A stretch of 64,000 bases of DNA from Ovis canadensis (GCF_042477335.2 NC_091262.1:40831001-40895000); one strand, 5' to 3'. Counted from the stretch's first letter, positions 44,525 to 56,261 are shown. Notes: generated by a model from the letters alone, not told the origin. Translations and numbers: made by a program.

Positions 44525-46170
44525 CTGTCCCCTGCCAGGTTCATCTCCCTGGGGCTCCTGGAGGCCCCTCAGGTGGGCCACCTGGTAATCATTCCAATTT
44601 TCCAGCACATTCAGGTTGAGTAGGGAGGCAGGTTCACCTGGTGAATTGGTTCCAGGGCACAGGGGTAGGGCATAAAGTCAATGGGCAGCAGGTGAGGTTG
44701 CTGCTGTGCTCTCCTTCCAGTTGACTCTCTCCTCCGAAGAGAACAGCTGCCCTTCATCTCTCAGCCCAGCTCTCCCGTGTTTTCTCAGCACCTCAGTGGG
44801 ACAAGAAAGGCAGAGCCTGCCGGAACCAAGATAGAGTGTTCACCTCTAGCATGAGCTTTCAAAGCAACAAAAAAATCATACAGAACAACAGTGAAAACAG
44901 GAGGGGCCTAACTTCTCAGGGACAATTGTGGGGAGAGGAGACGGTCACTACACTTCTTTCTAGGATCCTAGGGGGTCCCAGAGACCTGGCTTGTTTACAT
45001 ATTGGGGGCCCTCTGACCACAGCCATGGTGTCCTTGTCCTGAGGGAACATGTGACCCCAGGTGGGGGGTCTGGGGACTATGTGAGTCTCACCCCATCTGC
45101 ATGGGTCAGGATCACGTGAACAGGGAGACCACACACAAAGCTAAGAAAAAGGGAAGAATACATGAGAGCTTCACTTGTGTGCAGGAATTAATACTTAATG
45201 ATATTCACTTTATACAGGCCTGTGCCTGTTTGCCTCTTTACCCCTGCGAGGTTCACCCTCCCTGGGGCTCCTGGGGACCCCTCAGGTGGCTGCCGCTGCT
45301 AAGTCGCTTCAGTCGTGTCCGACTCTGTGCGACCCCATAGACGGCAGCCCACCAGGCTCCCCCGTCCCTGGGATTCTCCAGGCAAGAACACTGGAGTGGG
45401 TTGCCATTTCCTTCTCTAATGCATGAAAGTGAAAAGTGAAAGTGAAGTCGCTCAGTCGTGTCCAACTCTTCACGACCCCATAGACTGCAGCCTACCAGGC
45501 TTCTCCATCCATGGGATTTTCTAAGCAAGAGTACTGGAGTGGGGCACCTTCTCTGCCTCAGGTGGCTACCTGGTAACTATTCTATTTTTCCAGTACCTTG
45601 AGGTTTAGTAGGGAGGCAGCTTCACCTGGTGAATTGATTGCAAGGCACATGGATCAGGCAAAAAGCCAGTGGGCAGCAGGTGAGGTTGCTGCTGTGATCT
45701 CCTTCCAGTTGACCCTCCCTACTCAGCAAAGACCAGACCTGCCCCTCATCTCCCAGCCCTGCTCCTGGCATATTTTCTCAACACCTCAGTGGATCAAGAA
45801 AGGACTGAGCCTGCCAGAACCAAGATAGTGTGTTCAACATTATCACGACAGCTGTAAAAACAGTTAATATCACAGAGAGCCAAAAGGAAGAGAGGAAGAC
45901 TTCTAATGGGACAGTGTGGGGAGAGGAGACCAACTCAACACTTCTTTCTACCATCCCGGGGGTTATAGGAACCCATTCGTTTCCACCTTAGGATCCCAGC
46001 AGAGACCTGGTGTCCTAACCAAGGGTTGTGCGACCCCAGGTGCAGGGTCTGGGGAGGTGGTGTCACCTTGGAAACTGTGGAAGTGTGTCCCCAGGTGCAG
46101 GGCCTGGGGATTGTGTGGCTCTCACCCCATCCACGTGGGTCAGGATCCTGTGTACACGGAGACCACATGG
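44525..46170. repeat. 0.7-kb GC-rich tandem duplication
   Basis: Copy 1 is about 44525-45135 and copy 2 about 45238-46170, with a BovA2 inside copy 2. Shared words in the same order: tccctggggctcctgg, tcacctggtgaattg, gggcagcaggtgaggttgct, cctcagtgg, gccagaaccaagatag or its variant, tggggagaggagac, and gggtcaggatc. Origin unknown; not L1, BovB or a recognised LTR. Frames are not conserved between copies. Confidence 0.8.
45292..45555 (-). repeat. BovA2 SINE in copy 2 of the duplication
   Basis: Minus-strand BovA2 with exact 12-bp target duplication cctcaggtggct at 45280-45291 and 45556-45567. It is absent from copy 1, so it is younger than the duplication. Confidence 0.95.
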
Positions 46171-46424
46171 CTGCTCTTTACCTGCAGTGTGTCCTGTCCC
46201 CTCAGAGATTCCCAGCATCTGAATTGAGGGTGTTTCCCTGATTAACCTGTGGTCCTTTTCCTTCTCTTCATCTTGTCACATTCACATGAGGTCAGGCGGG
46301 TTGCTGCTCTGTGTTCTGCTGAGTGAAAACCTTCGGTGGTATCATATTAATATCAGAATAGCCCGTACTTAATCATAGGGGTCACCACTGTCTGGTGTCC
46401 CCTGGACCGAGCTCAGGTAATTTA

Positions 46425-47325
46425 ATTTGTTATCTTATATTGGAGCAGAGTTGATTTCTGGTGTTTTGTTTGTTTTAGGTATATATGAACTTCGTTCAGT
46501 TATACATAGACACATATCTGTCCTTTTACTGTTCTTTCCCTCATATAAGATATCACTGTCTTTTTCAGTCGAGTTGCCTGTTCTGTTCCATCGGTCCTTT
46601 TTCATTATCAACCTGATATATATTAAAGTGTGTATGTTCATTCCACACTCTTCATTCATCCCTCCCTCTAACCTTGTTTTGATAATCGCAATTTGGTTTT
46701 CTCAGTCTGAGTCTGTTTCTGTTTTGTATACTAGTTTATTGGTGTGAATTTATGGATCCTGTGTATACATGATATCTTAGGGTAGTAGCCTTTCTCCCTG
46801 ACTTACCTTACTTAGGATGACCATTTCTTGGTACATCTGTGCTGCTGCCAATATCATTGCTTTTTCTGTTTTTTGACTGAGTAGTGTTCCCGTTTGTAGA
46901 TGTACCACGTAGTCTTCATTTTTCTGCCCCTGGACATTTTGGTGGGTTCCATGTCTTGGCTGTTGTGAATGGTGCTACCCAGAAAACTGGGGTGCACATG
47001 TCATTTCAAATGATGAACTTCTCCAGATCTAAGCCCAGAAACGGACTGCAGGATCATATGATATACCTCTCTGTTTAGTGTTTCCAGGAACCTCCATGCT
47101 GTTTTCCAGAGTGGCTTTGCCATTTACATTCCCACCGAGACTGTAGGAGGCTTCCCTTTTCTGTACAGCCTCTGCAGTATTTATTCTTTGTAGACCTTTT
47201 CGATGATGGCCATTGTGACCAGTGTGAGGTGATACCTCACTGTAGTTTGATTGGCATTGATTTAATAATTGCTGATGTGGAGTATCTTTCCATGTGCTTT
47301 TATTATTTTATGCCTTACGAGTACA
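46425..47325 (-). repeat. L1 3'UTR, antisense
   Basis: Long collinear antisense L1 3'UTR (ttatattggagcagagttga to gatgatggccattgtgacca and gtgtgaggtgatacctcact). Leads into a unit segment at about 47330. Confidence 0.88.
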
Positions 47326-47329
47326 ATTT

Positions 47330-47449
47330 ACCTCTTGAAACTTGGCGCTGTCTGGAATTCTTTTCTAACTTTCCCCAGGACATTTCCTGAGAGGTGTCAT
47401 TTCCAGCCCGTCTGATGTGTGACTGTTAAGGGCCCTACAGCACCTGCTT
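47330..47449. repeat. Non-L1 unit segment, truncated
   Basis: acctcttgaaacttggc, ggaattcttttctaactt and acatttcctgag identify it. After cagcacctg it is cut by a BovA and no CTCF-like core is present. Confidence 0.7.
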
Positions 47450-47653
47450 ATGGCTTCCCAGTTGGCTCAGTGGTAAAGAATGCGCCTGCAATGCAGGAGA
47501 CACGGGTTCAGTCCCTGGGTCAGGAAGACGCCCTGGAGCAGGAAGTGGCAACCCACTCCAGGATTCTTGCCTGGGAAATCCCATGGACAGAGGAGCCTGA
47601 TGGGCTGCAGACCATGGGGTCCCAAACAACTGGACACAACTGAGTGACAACAG
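47450..47653 (+). repeat. Bov-tA SINE
   Basis: Plus-strand Bov-tA with target repeat cagcacctgctt at 47438-47449 and cagcacctgttt at 47654-47665. Confidence 0.92.
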
Positions 47654-47665
47654 CAGCACCTGTTT

Positions 47666-47943
47666 TAAGGTGTGTGTATGATCTGAACCAGCTAATTACT
47701 CCTGCCCCTCACCTTTCCATTTTGGCAGCCATAACTTTCTTTCCTAACTCTGTGTATCTGTTTCTGTTTTGTGATGAAGTTCATTTGTATCCATTTTTGG
47801 ATTCCACCAGAAGGGACATTCTATGATATCCTGTCTTCCCTGTCTCACTCACTTCACTTAATATGATCATCTCTGGTTTCTTCCCTGTAACTGGAAGTGG
47901 CATTGTTTCATCCTTATGCGTGTCTGAGTAACACTGCTCTGGG
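47666..47943 (-). repeat. L1 3'UTR, antisense
   Basis: gtatctgtttctgttttgtg and catttgtatccatttttgga to ttcacttaatatgatcatct; broken by BovB and resumed at 48780. Confidence 0.75.
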
Positions 47944-47944
47944 T

Positions 47945-48779
47945 TCAGTTCAGTCGCTCAGTCATGTCCAGCTCTTTGCGACCCCATTAACCGCAGCATT
48001 CCAGGCCTCCCTGTCCATCACCAACTCCCAGAGTTCACCCAAACTCATGCCCATTGAATCGGTGATGCCATCCAACCATCTCATCCTCTGTTGTCCCCTT
48101 CTTCTCCTGCCCTCAATCCCTCCCAACATCAGGGTCTTTTCAAATGAGTCAGCTCTTCACATCAGGTGGTCAAAGTATTGGAGTTTCAGCTTCAACATCA
48201 GTTCTTCCAAAGAACACCCAGGCCTGATCTCCTTTAGGATGGACTGGTTGGATCTCCTTGCAATCCAAGGGACTCTCAAGAGTCTTCTCCAACACCACAG
48301 TTCAAAAGCATCAATTCTTCAGCACTCAGCTTTCTTCATAGTCCAACTCTCACATCCATACATGACTACTGAAAAACCATAGCCTTGACTAGACAGACCT
48401 TTGTTGACAAAGTAATGTCTCTACTTTTTAATATGCTGTCTAGGTTGGTCATAACTTTCCAAGGAGTAAGCATCTTTTAATTTCATGGCTGCAATCACCA
48501 TCTGCAGTGATTTTGGAGCCCCAAAAAATAAAGTCTGACACTGTTTCCACTGTTTCCCCATTTATTTTCCATGAAGTGATGGGACCGGATGCCATGATCT
48601 TAGTTTTTTGAATGTTGAATTTTAAGCCAACTTATTCACTCTCCTCTTTTACTTTCATCAAGAGGCTCTTTAGTTCTTCTTCACTTTCTGCCATAAGTGT
48701 GATGTCATCTGCATATCTGAGGTTATTGATATTTCTTCTGGCAATCTTGATTCCAACTTGTGCTTCTTCCAGCCCGATG
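47945..48779 (-). repeat. BovB LINE, 3' part
   Basis: Minus-strand BovB from the RT core to the 3' end at 47945. All frames are broken. Confidence 0.92.
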
Positions 48780-48930
48780 GTAGGCTTAGCTTGCATTTAT
48801 TGTTTGTAGATTGTGAGGGTAGCCAACCTGGTGAGATCTGATTTCTCGTTGTCATTTTGGTTGGCATTCTTCCTGTAATAATTAGGAATGCTCAGCATCT
48901 TGTGGTAGTAAGTTTTTTTCTTTTTCTTTT
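48780..48930 (-). repeat. L1 3'UTR-antisense piece
   Basis: gcatttattgtttgtagatt and ctgtaataattaggaatgct. Leads directly into the next non-L1 segment. Confidence 0.75.
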
Positions 48931-48934
48931 CTCC

Positions 48935-49629
48935 TTCATGGTTGTGAGAACAATTTAGCAGTTGTAGTTCATTTTTTGAAAGCCAGATGTGTTTGTATTT
49001 TTTTATGCAATATTCTCCCTAGGACCTTTCCTGAATGTAGCTGTTGTTAACAGTCCCCAAGGTCTGTTGAATTGGAGGTACCAGTAAGGGCAGGTGGTCA
49101 AGTTGTAGTTACAGAAAATGTCCACACGGCGGCAGCACTTTCCCCACACCCAACTCTGATTCCTCAGGCAACCAGAGCCTAAAGAAGAGCTGGCTTCCTA
49201 GGCTGTGAAGTAGAGTGGAGTTGCCTGAGCAAACACCCAGGGACTTAATCTCAATACTACTTCTCCCTAAAGCTTCACTCCTTTCCTGCAGACTAATCCC
49301 AACCTGGACCACAGCACCCTGATGAGGTGCCTAGGAGGCTGCATTCTCAGGAGGAAGGATTGACCTGGGGACCCCAGCACCAGAAGATGTGGAAGCTAGG
49401 TGACTTCTCCAAGGTTATTGAGGCCAGAGTGTCAGGACAGCATCGATTGTGTGCCCTAGGGACTGTGGTTCCAGCCAGATCAAACCAGAAAGTACAGATT
49501 TACGAGGGGCCTTAATGAAGAGCAACCAGCCTGGTCAGTTCAACCCCACCACAGTCCAGCCATGAAAACAGCCTGCTGAGGCTCCAGGAATGGGATGGAA
49601 GCCCAGGTCAGGTGAATGTTTCATATCTG
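48935..49629. repeat. Non-L1 unit segment with GC-richer tail
   Basis: Carries motif 4 and then the tail ggctgtgaagtagagtggag, ctgagcaaacacccaggg, aggaggctgcattctcagga. The same order occurs at 52014-52540 and 54517-54990. Confidence 0.8.
49122..49135 (+). promoter_or_regulatory. CTCF-like motif 4
   Basis: ccacacggcggcag preceded by agttgtagttacagaaaatg. Three mismatches to the consensus. Confidence 0.45.
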
Positions 49630-49770
49630 AGGACGAGATGGTTGGGTGGCATCACCGATTCAATGGACATGAGTTTGAGCAAGCTCTGTATAGATGGTAA
49701 AGAACAGGGAAGCCTAGCGTGCTGCAGTCCATGGGATTTCAAAGAGTCGGACATGACTGAGTGACTGAAC
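49630..49770 (+). repeat. BovB 3' end fragment
   Basis: Plus-strand BovB terminus (gacgagatggttgggtggca to gacatgactgagtgactgaa), abutting the minisatellite. Confidence 0.88.
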
Positions 49771-49774
49771 AACA

Positions 49775-50868
49775 ATATATCCTATATGAACACATGAGTG
49801 CAAATTTAGTGAATGAAAATATAATTTTCTATATTTTATATATGAAAATGTGTGCATATTTCATGTCTAAAAATAGAATTTCTATATTTCTTACATGAAA
49901 GTATGTCTGAATTTTCATATATTAAAAGATATGCATATTTCATGGATGAAAAATAGAATTTTCAATATTTCATATATGAAGAGATGGGTACATATTTTGT
50001 GAATGAAAATATAGTTTTCTATAATTCATATATGAAAACATAGGTGCATATTTTGTGGATCAAAATGGAATTTTCAACATTTTATATATGAAAACATGGG
50101 TGTATATTTCATATATCAAAATAGAATTTTCTGTATTTCATATATAAATCATGGGTGCATATTTCAAGGATGAAAATAGAACTTTCTATGTCATATATGA
50201 AAGCATGAGTGCATATTTCATGGATGAAAATGGATTTTTAATATTTCATATATGAAAACATGGATGTATATTTCATAGATGAACATAGAATTTTCTGTGT
50301 TACATGTATGAAAACATGGGTACGTGTTTCATATATGAAAATAGAATTTTTGATAATTCATATGTGAAGCTATGGGTGCATTTTATATGAAAATAGAATT
50401 TTTTATATTTCATATATGACATAATGGGTGCATATTTTATATATGAACATAAATTTTACATATTTCTCATATGAAAATATGAATGTGTGTCATGCATAGA
50501 AATAGAATTTTCTATATTTCATAGAATAAAATATAGATGCATATTTCATATATGAAAACATTTTTTCACATTTTACAGAGCAAAATATATTTGTATATTT
50601 CACATATGAAAAGAGAATTTTCTGTATTTCACAGGTGAAAATATATGTACACATTTCATATATGAAAAGAGAATTTTCTCTATTTCACAGGTGTAAATAT
50701 AGGTGCATATTTCATAAGTAAAAGAATTTTCTGTATTTCATAAATGAAAAGACAGGTGCAAATTTCATATATGAAAATAGAATTTTCTATATGTCACAGT
50801 TGAAAATGTAGTTGCATATTTCACATATAAAAATAGAATTTTCTGTATTTCATATAGGATAACATAAG
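49775..50868. repeat. 56-bp AT-rich palindromic minisatellite
   Basis: About 19 diverged units near 56 bp with the pattern gtgcatatttcat, ggatgaaaatagaattttct, atatttcatatatgaaaaca. Each unit has one or two ttcatatatgaa-type palindromes able to form small hairpins. It lies between a BovB tail and an L1-type unit. Confidence 0.95.
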
Positions 50869-50869
50869 C

Positions 50870-51180
50870 CCTCGCTGTGGTAATGTCAGATCCTAGGCTT
50901 AGTGTCTTGACAGCTTTTATTCGGGCACGCAGACATTGTCATTTATTGCGGTTGTTGCCAATGTGCGTTCCCACTGACAGTGTGGGAGGCTTCCCCTTAC
51001 TCCAAACTCACTCCTGCATTTATTGTTTGTAGACGTGAGTATGGCCTTTCTGACTGGTGGGATTTGATTTCTCCTTGTCATTTTGACTGGCATTCCTCCT
51101 GTAATGATTGGGGATGCTGAGCATCCTGTCCTAGGTGGAGGTATGGGGTTTGTTATTGTTGTTGTTTTTGTTCTTGTTTT
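50870..51180 (-). repeat. L1 3'UTR-antisense, unit subtype 2
   Basis: gtcagatcctaggcttagtg, ttcccactgacagtgtggga, gcatttattgtttgtagacg and ggggatgctgagcatcctgt. The same subtype recurs near 51600, 53400 and 63420. Confidence 0.75.
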
Positions 51181-51184
51181 TTAC

Positions 51185-51500
51185 CCTTTAAGGGTGTGAG
51201 GAAAATAGACCTGTGGCCGTTGGCTTCCTGAAATTTGTTTGTGTTTGGAATTTATCTTGCAGTGCCTGCCACGGGACACTTCCTGAGGGCAGAGGTCATG
51301 AGCAGCCGCCCAGCCCTTGTGAATTAGAGGTGCGGGTAAGCCCTGGTGGTCAGTTGTAGTTACAGGAAATGTCCACAAGGCGGCAGCACTTTTTGATGCC
51401 TACCTCTGGTTCTTGGAGCAAGCAGAGGCTTTGGGAAAGTCGGCTTCTGGGCTGTGAAATACGGTAGAATGTGCCTGAGCAAAACCCCAAGGGCTTGTGT
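51185..51500. repeat. Non-L1 unit segment
   Basis: aagggtgtgaggaaaataga, ggacacttcctgagggcaga, motif 5, then ggctgtgaaatacggtagaa and ctgagcaaaacccc. Confidence 0.8.
51373..51386 (+). promoter_or_regulatory. CTCF-like motif 5
   Basis: ccacaaggcggcag preceded by agttgtagttacaggaaatg; two mismatches to the consensus. Confidence 0.55.
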
Positions 51501-51850
51501 CTCACTACTTTTTCCTCTTAAAGCATCACATACACACCCTTCTTGATAGCATCACTTTTTTCACCGTAGACCTTCTTGATAGCTTTTTTTTGTTGTTTGT
51601 ACATTCGGAGACTATCCATATGTTATTGTCTGTAGCCAATGTATATTTCCACAGACAGCTTAGGGGATTATTTTCCTTACACATTGTCTCCCGTATTTGT
51701 AGTTTGTTGAATTTTGACAACGGCCATTGTGTGTGGTGGGATTTGATTTCCCGTTTTCGTTTTGATTGGCATTCTTGCAGCCGTTAGGGATGCTGAGCAT
51801 ATTGTCTTGTGGAGGACACTTGTTTTGCTGTTTAGTTTTTTTTCTTTAAA
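51500..51850 (-). repeat. L1 3'UTR-antisense, unit subtype 2
   Basis: gtagccaatgtatatttcca, cgtatttgtagtttgttgaa and agggatgctgagcatattgt. Confidence 0.7.
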
Positions 51851-51854
51851 GGGT

Positions 51855-52550
51855 GTGAGGACGATTTACCTTTGGCAGTTGGCTTCCTGAGAGTTGGCTA
51901 GTTTTGAGATATATTTCTCCAATACCCGCCCCATGGCATTTCCTGAGGGCAGCTGTCATTAACAGAACCACAGCCTTTGTGGATTGAGGTGCCTGTGTGC
52001 GCCCATGATCAAGTTGTAGTTACCGAAAATGTCCACAAGGCGGCTGCACTTGTGCCTGCCCAACATTGGTTCCTGAGGCAACCAGATCCTTAGGGCCAGT
52101 TGGCTTCCTGGGCTGTGAAATAGAGTGGAGTGTGCCTGAGCAATAAGGAAAGGGCTTGAGACTCATTACTTTAACCCCCTAAAGCCTCACACAAACATCC
52201 TGTCCAGACTAATGCCTTCCAGGTCCAGGGCACACTGCTGAGGGCGCTTAGGTGTCTAGGAGGCTGCCCTCTCAGGAAAGAGGTTTGAGCTGGGAACCCC
52301 AGCGCCAGGAGAGGTTGAGGCTAGCTGAATCTTGCCTTCAAATTCCTGAAGGCCTTCATGCCACATGGGACTCTGGTCCCAGAACATAGCAGATAGTAGT
52401 CCTTTAAAAAGGGTTCAACGAAGGGCACTGTGCCAGGCTGTGTTAACCCCACCCCAGTCAAGCAGTGGGACCCCAGCCTGCTCGGCCTCCAGGGATGGGA
52501 TTGCATCCCAAGTCAGGGAGGTAGATAAGAGAGCAGGCACTCCTTTCCTT
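51855..52550. repeat. Non-L1 unit segment with GC-richer tail
   Basis: gggtgtgaggacgatttacc, gcatttcctgagggcagctg, motif 6, then ggctgtgaaatagagtggag, aggaggctgccctctcagga, gttcaacgaagggcactg and a cagggatgggattgcatccc tail. Closely parallels 53645-54990. Confidence 0.85.
52033..52046 (+). promoter_or_regulatory. CTCF-like motif 6
   Basis: ccacaaggcggctg preceded by agttgtagttaccgaaaatg; three mismatches. Confidence 0.45.
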
Positions 52551-53645
52551 TTCTTTAATCTCTTGCCGATGCTACTTTGCAGAATAGTTGATCTGCAGTG
52601 TTGTGATTGTTGTCAGTGTACAGCTGCCTGACTCAGTATTACGTGTCTATGGGGTATCTCTATTGTGGTTTTGTTGGACCTTTGCCATAGAAGTTTGAGC
52701 GAAGTGCTGAGTATCAGGTCCTTGTGGAATATCTATCTCAGATGATCATTTTTGTGAATTATTTCTTAGAGATATAGAGTTCTTGGTATAGGTTAGAGAT
52801 ACAGATTTCTGTGTATATGTGGAAGGAAGGAAGGAAGAGGATAATCCTTGTGGGTTATCTATTACAGATTCAGATTTCTTGTCCATGTAGGATTCTACCT
52901 CCTAACTCCTTCCAGACCCTTCAGTTTTTGTTGTTTTTTTTTTTTGTCTCTGGAACCCTTTGTTTGACTTTGAATTCTCAAAGTCCCTCTTTGGGTTGTA
53001 AATTTGTTTCCTTGTTTGTCTATCTTTATTTTCCCTGGAAGGCATCTCATATCCTATCACCTTCCTCTGCCTGACTGACTTCCCTGAGAGCACAATTCTT
53101 CCAGGCCCATCCCTGTGGCTCCCAGCGTCATAATTCTCTAATTTCAGCAGAGGTTTTTCAGGAGTGAGAAATAGTCTGCCGTATGTATGCACAGTGTCTC
53201 GCTTAAGCTTTGATCTTGGAGATTTTCCTGGTTGTGTGTCTCGGCTATTGAAGCAGTCCTGCTGTGTTCTTTGGAGTTCATGTGCATTCTGATCGATGGT
53301 TTGCTCAGCATATAGGCCCAGGAGTGGGAATGTAGGCCCAGGAGTGGGAACGGAAGATCCCAGTTTTGCCCATCTTGATAGCTGGTTGTTTTATTTATTA
53401 ATTTTTTTTTTGAGGCATTCAGAGACTGTTCATATACTGACTGTAGCCAATGTATCTTCCCACTGACAGTTTAGGGAGATTCTTTTACTTCCAGGCTCCT
53501 TCCCACATTTATTATTTGTAGACTTTGGAGGATGGCCATTGTGACTGGTGGAATCTGACTTCCCATTGTCATTTTGATTGGCATTCCTGCAGCAATTATG
53601 GATGCTGAGCATCTTGGCCTCTGGTGGAGGTTTGGATTTGTTTGG
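52551..53645 (-). repeat. L1-derived and unit-specific sequence
   Basis: 52560-52740 (gcagaatagttgatctgcag, ggtatctctattgtggtttt, gctgagtatcaggtccttgt) recurs at 55040-55205. 53380-53640 is the L1 3'UTR-antisense subtype 2. A short tandem repeat of aggcccaggagtgggaa sits at 53315-53350. Confidence 0.7.
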
Positions 53646-53786
53646 TAGCTGGCTTCCTGCAAGTCGACTGTGTTTTCAAATTTACTTCTCCAGTATCCAC
53701 ACCATGACATTTCCTGAGGACAGCTATCATTATAGAACCCCAGGCCTTGTAAATTGAGGTGCCTGTGAGAACTGGTGATCAAGTTG

Positions 53787-54515
53787 TTCAGTTCCGTTCA
53801 GTTCAGTTCGTCAGTCGTGTCCTACCCTTTGCAATCCCATGAATCACAGCACGCCAGGCCTCCCTGTCCATCACCAACACCCAGAGATCACTCAGACTCA
53901 CGTCCATCGAGTTGGTGATGCCATCCAGCCATCTCATCCTCTGTCGTCTCCTTCACCTCCTGCCCCCAATCCCTCCCAGCATCAGAGTCTTTTCCAATGA
54001 ATCAACACTTCACATGAGGTGGCCAAAGTATTGGAGTTTCAGCTTCAGCATCAGTCCTTCCAAAGAACACCCAGGGCTGATCTCCTTTAGGATGGACTGG
54101 TTGGATCTCCTTGCAGTCCAAGTGACTCATAAGAATCTTCTCCAACACCACATTTCAAAAGCATCAATTCTTTGGCACTCAGCTTTCTTCACAGTCCAAC
54201 TCTCACATCCATACATGACCACAAGAAAAACCATAGCCTTGACTAGAAGGACCGTTGTCGGCAAAGTAATGTCTCTGCTTTTCAATATGCTATCTAGGTT
54301 GGTCATAACTTTCCTTCCAAAGAGTAAGCGTCTTTTAATTTCATGGCTGCAGTCACCATCTGCAGTGAGTTTGGAGCCCAAAAAACTAAAGTCTGACACT
54401 GTTTCCACTGTTTCCCCATCTTTTTCCCATGAAGTGATGGGACCAGATGCCATGAGCTTAGTTTTCTGAATGTTGAGCTTTAAGCCAACTTTTTCACTCT
54501 CTTTCGAGGCTTTTT
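53787..54515 (-). repeat. BovB LINE, 3' part, inside a unit
   Basis: Minus-strand BovB with a frame at 54453-54127. The insertion point is inside the agttgt word of the unit, which is repeated on both sides (53783-53788 and about 54517-54522). Confidence 0.92.
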
Positions 54516-54536
54516 AGTTGTAGTTATAGAAAATGT

Positions 54537-54550
54537 CCAAAAGGCGGCAG
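54537..54550 (+). promoter_or_regulatory. CTCF-like motif 7
   Basis: ccaaaaggcggcag preceded by agttgtagttatagaaaatg; three mismatches. Confidence 0.45.
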
Positions 54551-54990
54551 CACTTTGCATGCCCACACTTGGTTCCTGGGGCAACCGGATCCTTAGAGAA
54601 AGTTGGCTTTCATGGGTGTGAAATAGAGTGGACTGTGCCTGGACAAACATACGTGGGCTTGAGTCTCAGTACTTGTTGCCCCTATGGCATCACACAAACC
54701 CACCATCCTGACTGATCCCTTCCAGGTCCACAGCACCCAGTACCTCAGAGGCTGCCCTCTCAGGAAGGAGGCTTTTGCTGTGAACCCCAGCTCCAGGAGA
54801 GGTCGAGGCTAGGTGAATCTTGCCTTCAAATTCCTCAGGCCCTTGATGCCAGAGAGCTGTAGATTATAGACCTTTAAAAAGTGTTCAACGAAGGGCACCA
54901 TGCCAGGCTGTAACCACCCCTCCCCAATCCAGGAGCGGGACCCAAGCTTGCTCAGCCTCCAGGGATGGGACAGCATGCCAAGTCAGGGAG

Positions 54991-55395
54991 GTTATTTATA
55001 AAAGAGGAGGCCCTGCTTTCCTTTCCTCTCCATTACCATCTTGCTGATACTACATCGTAGCACAGTCGAGTTGCAATATCGAGATTGTTGTCGGTGTACA
55101 CCCACTTGATTCAGATATTTCGTATCTATGGGAAATCTCTATTGTGTGTTTGGACTTTGTGCCATAGCAAGTTGAGCGGAGTGCTTAGCATCAGGTCCTT
55201 GTGAATACCCATTTCCTGCAGCAAAAACATGGGTGGAGGTTCTCCTGCATGAAATACGGAAGTCTCCGTATTGCCTTTTCCCTGCACCTTCGTCAGCAGA
55301 CAACAGCCATTAAGCCTCTGTCAGATGATGCCTTCCTGGGGTTTCGATTTGCATTTCTAATATTTAGTGATGATGACCTCTTTTCATGTGATTTC
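54991..55395 (-). repeat. Unit-specific sequence and 3'UTR piece
   Basis: Parallels 52551-52740, then carries a short minisatellite-like hairpin (cctgcatgaaatacggaagt, about 55240) and a short L1 3'UTR piece (ggtttcgatttgcatttcta). Confidence 0.65.
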
Positions 55396-55650
55396 TTTTC
55401 AAGGGTGAGTTCAGCTCGCCTCTCCAGATTGGTTCCTTTGAACTCGTCCTGTTTTCAATTTTTTCTGATAACCACCACTAGAACGTTTGTGGAGATCAGC
55501 TGTGTTTTACTTCCAGACCCTCTGACCTTGAGAATACTCAGTGCTCAACAGCACAGCTTTTCAAGTTGTTGTTATGGAAAATGGCCTCAAGGCGGCAGCT
55601 TTATTCAGCCCCACACATTTTTTCCCCCTGTAATTTCCATGTTATTTTAT
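55395..55650. repeat. Non-L1 unit segment
   Basis: tcaagggtgagttcagctcg, ctgataaccaccactagaac, motif 8. Closest relative in the window is the segment at 60535. Confidence 0.8.
55585..55598 (+). promoter_or_regulatory. CTCF-like motif 8
   Basis: cctcaaggcggcag preceded by agttgttgttatggaaaatg; three mismatches. Confidence 0.45.
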
Positions 55651-55878
55651 TTTTAATAAAGATGATTTCTGAATTTATATCTGTTTCAGGTACATAAGAA
55701 CTTGATTCATTCATGTATAGGTGTTTATCTCTTCTCTTTCAAGTTCTTGTTCCCATCGAGGTGCTTACAGTGTGTTCAGTAAACATCCATCTGCCAGTCA
55801 GTAGGCCATTTTCGATCATCTATTTGGTACATATAAGTATGTCTATGTTAATTCAAAGCTCTTAATTTACTTCACCTA
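55650..55878 (-). repeat. L1 3'UTR, antisense
   Basis: aataaagatgatttctgaat and gtttcaggtacataagaact start the next unit. Confidence 0.7.
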
Positions 55879-56070
55879 TATCTAGAGATTGAGGGCTCCT
55901 GCAGAGAGGGCAAGAGGCACTCCAGGAACATCATGGGGGCACACTGCCTGCCACATCCTCCCAGGTCCTTGAGCTCCACCACAATCCAACCTTGGGACCC
56001 AAGCCTGCCCAGTCTCCAGAGATGTGATACAAGCCAAGGTAACCGTGGGATGAGGGGAATAGAGTCAGAA
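55878..56070. repeat. GC-richer unit segment B, copy 3
   Basis: ctagagattgagggctcctg, caagaggcactccaggaaca, aagcctgcccagtctccaga; same order as at 39150. Confidence 0.75.
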
Positions 56071-56261
56071 TACGTTTCTATCTTTATAGTGTTTATCCAG
56101 TTGTTTGAACTTAAGAATATAGGTGAATTACAATGCATTGGGTTTGTTTTTTTTTTTAATTCATAGCAACTTGATTCACTCCTTGTTCAGTTGTTAGTTG
56201 TAGAAGGTATCATCTCACAAAAGGCTTAATGGCCATTGTCAGAAACTCGACAAACAAACAT

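Larger units (their letters stand above)
53645..54990. repeat. Non-L1 unit segment, split by BovB
   Basis: ggctttcctgca-like text, gacatttcctgaggacagct, then BovB at 53787-54515, then tagttgtagttatagaaaat, motif 7, and the GC-richer tail to aagtcagggaggtt. Confidence 0.85.

Noticed and set aside
44690..44740. Mini-intron (caggtgagg to ccttccag) in the GC-rich duplication
   Set aside because: The interval is about 30 bp, too short for a spliceosomal intron.
49775..50868. CRISPR-like regular repeats
   Set aside because: Units are contiguous and diverged with no unique spacers; the genome is mammalian. It is a minisatellite.
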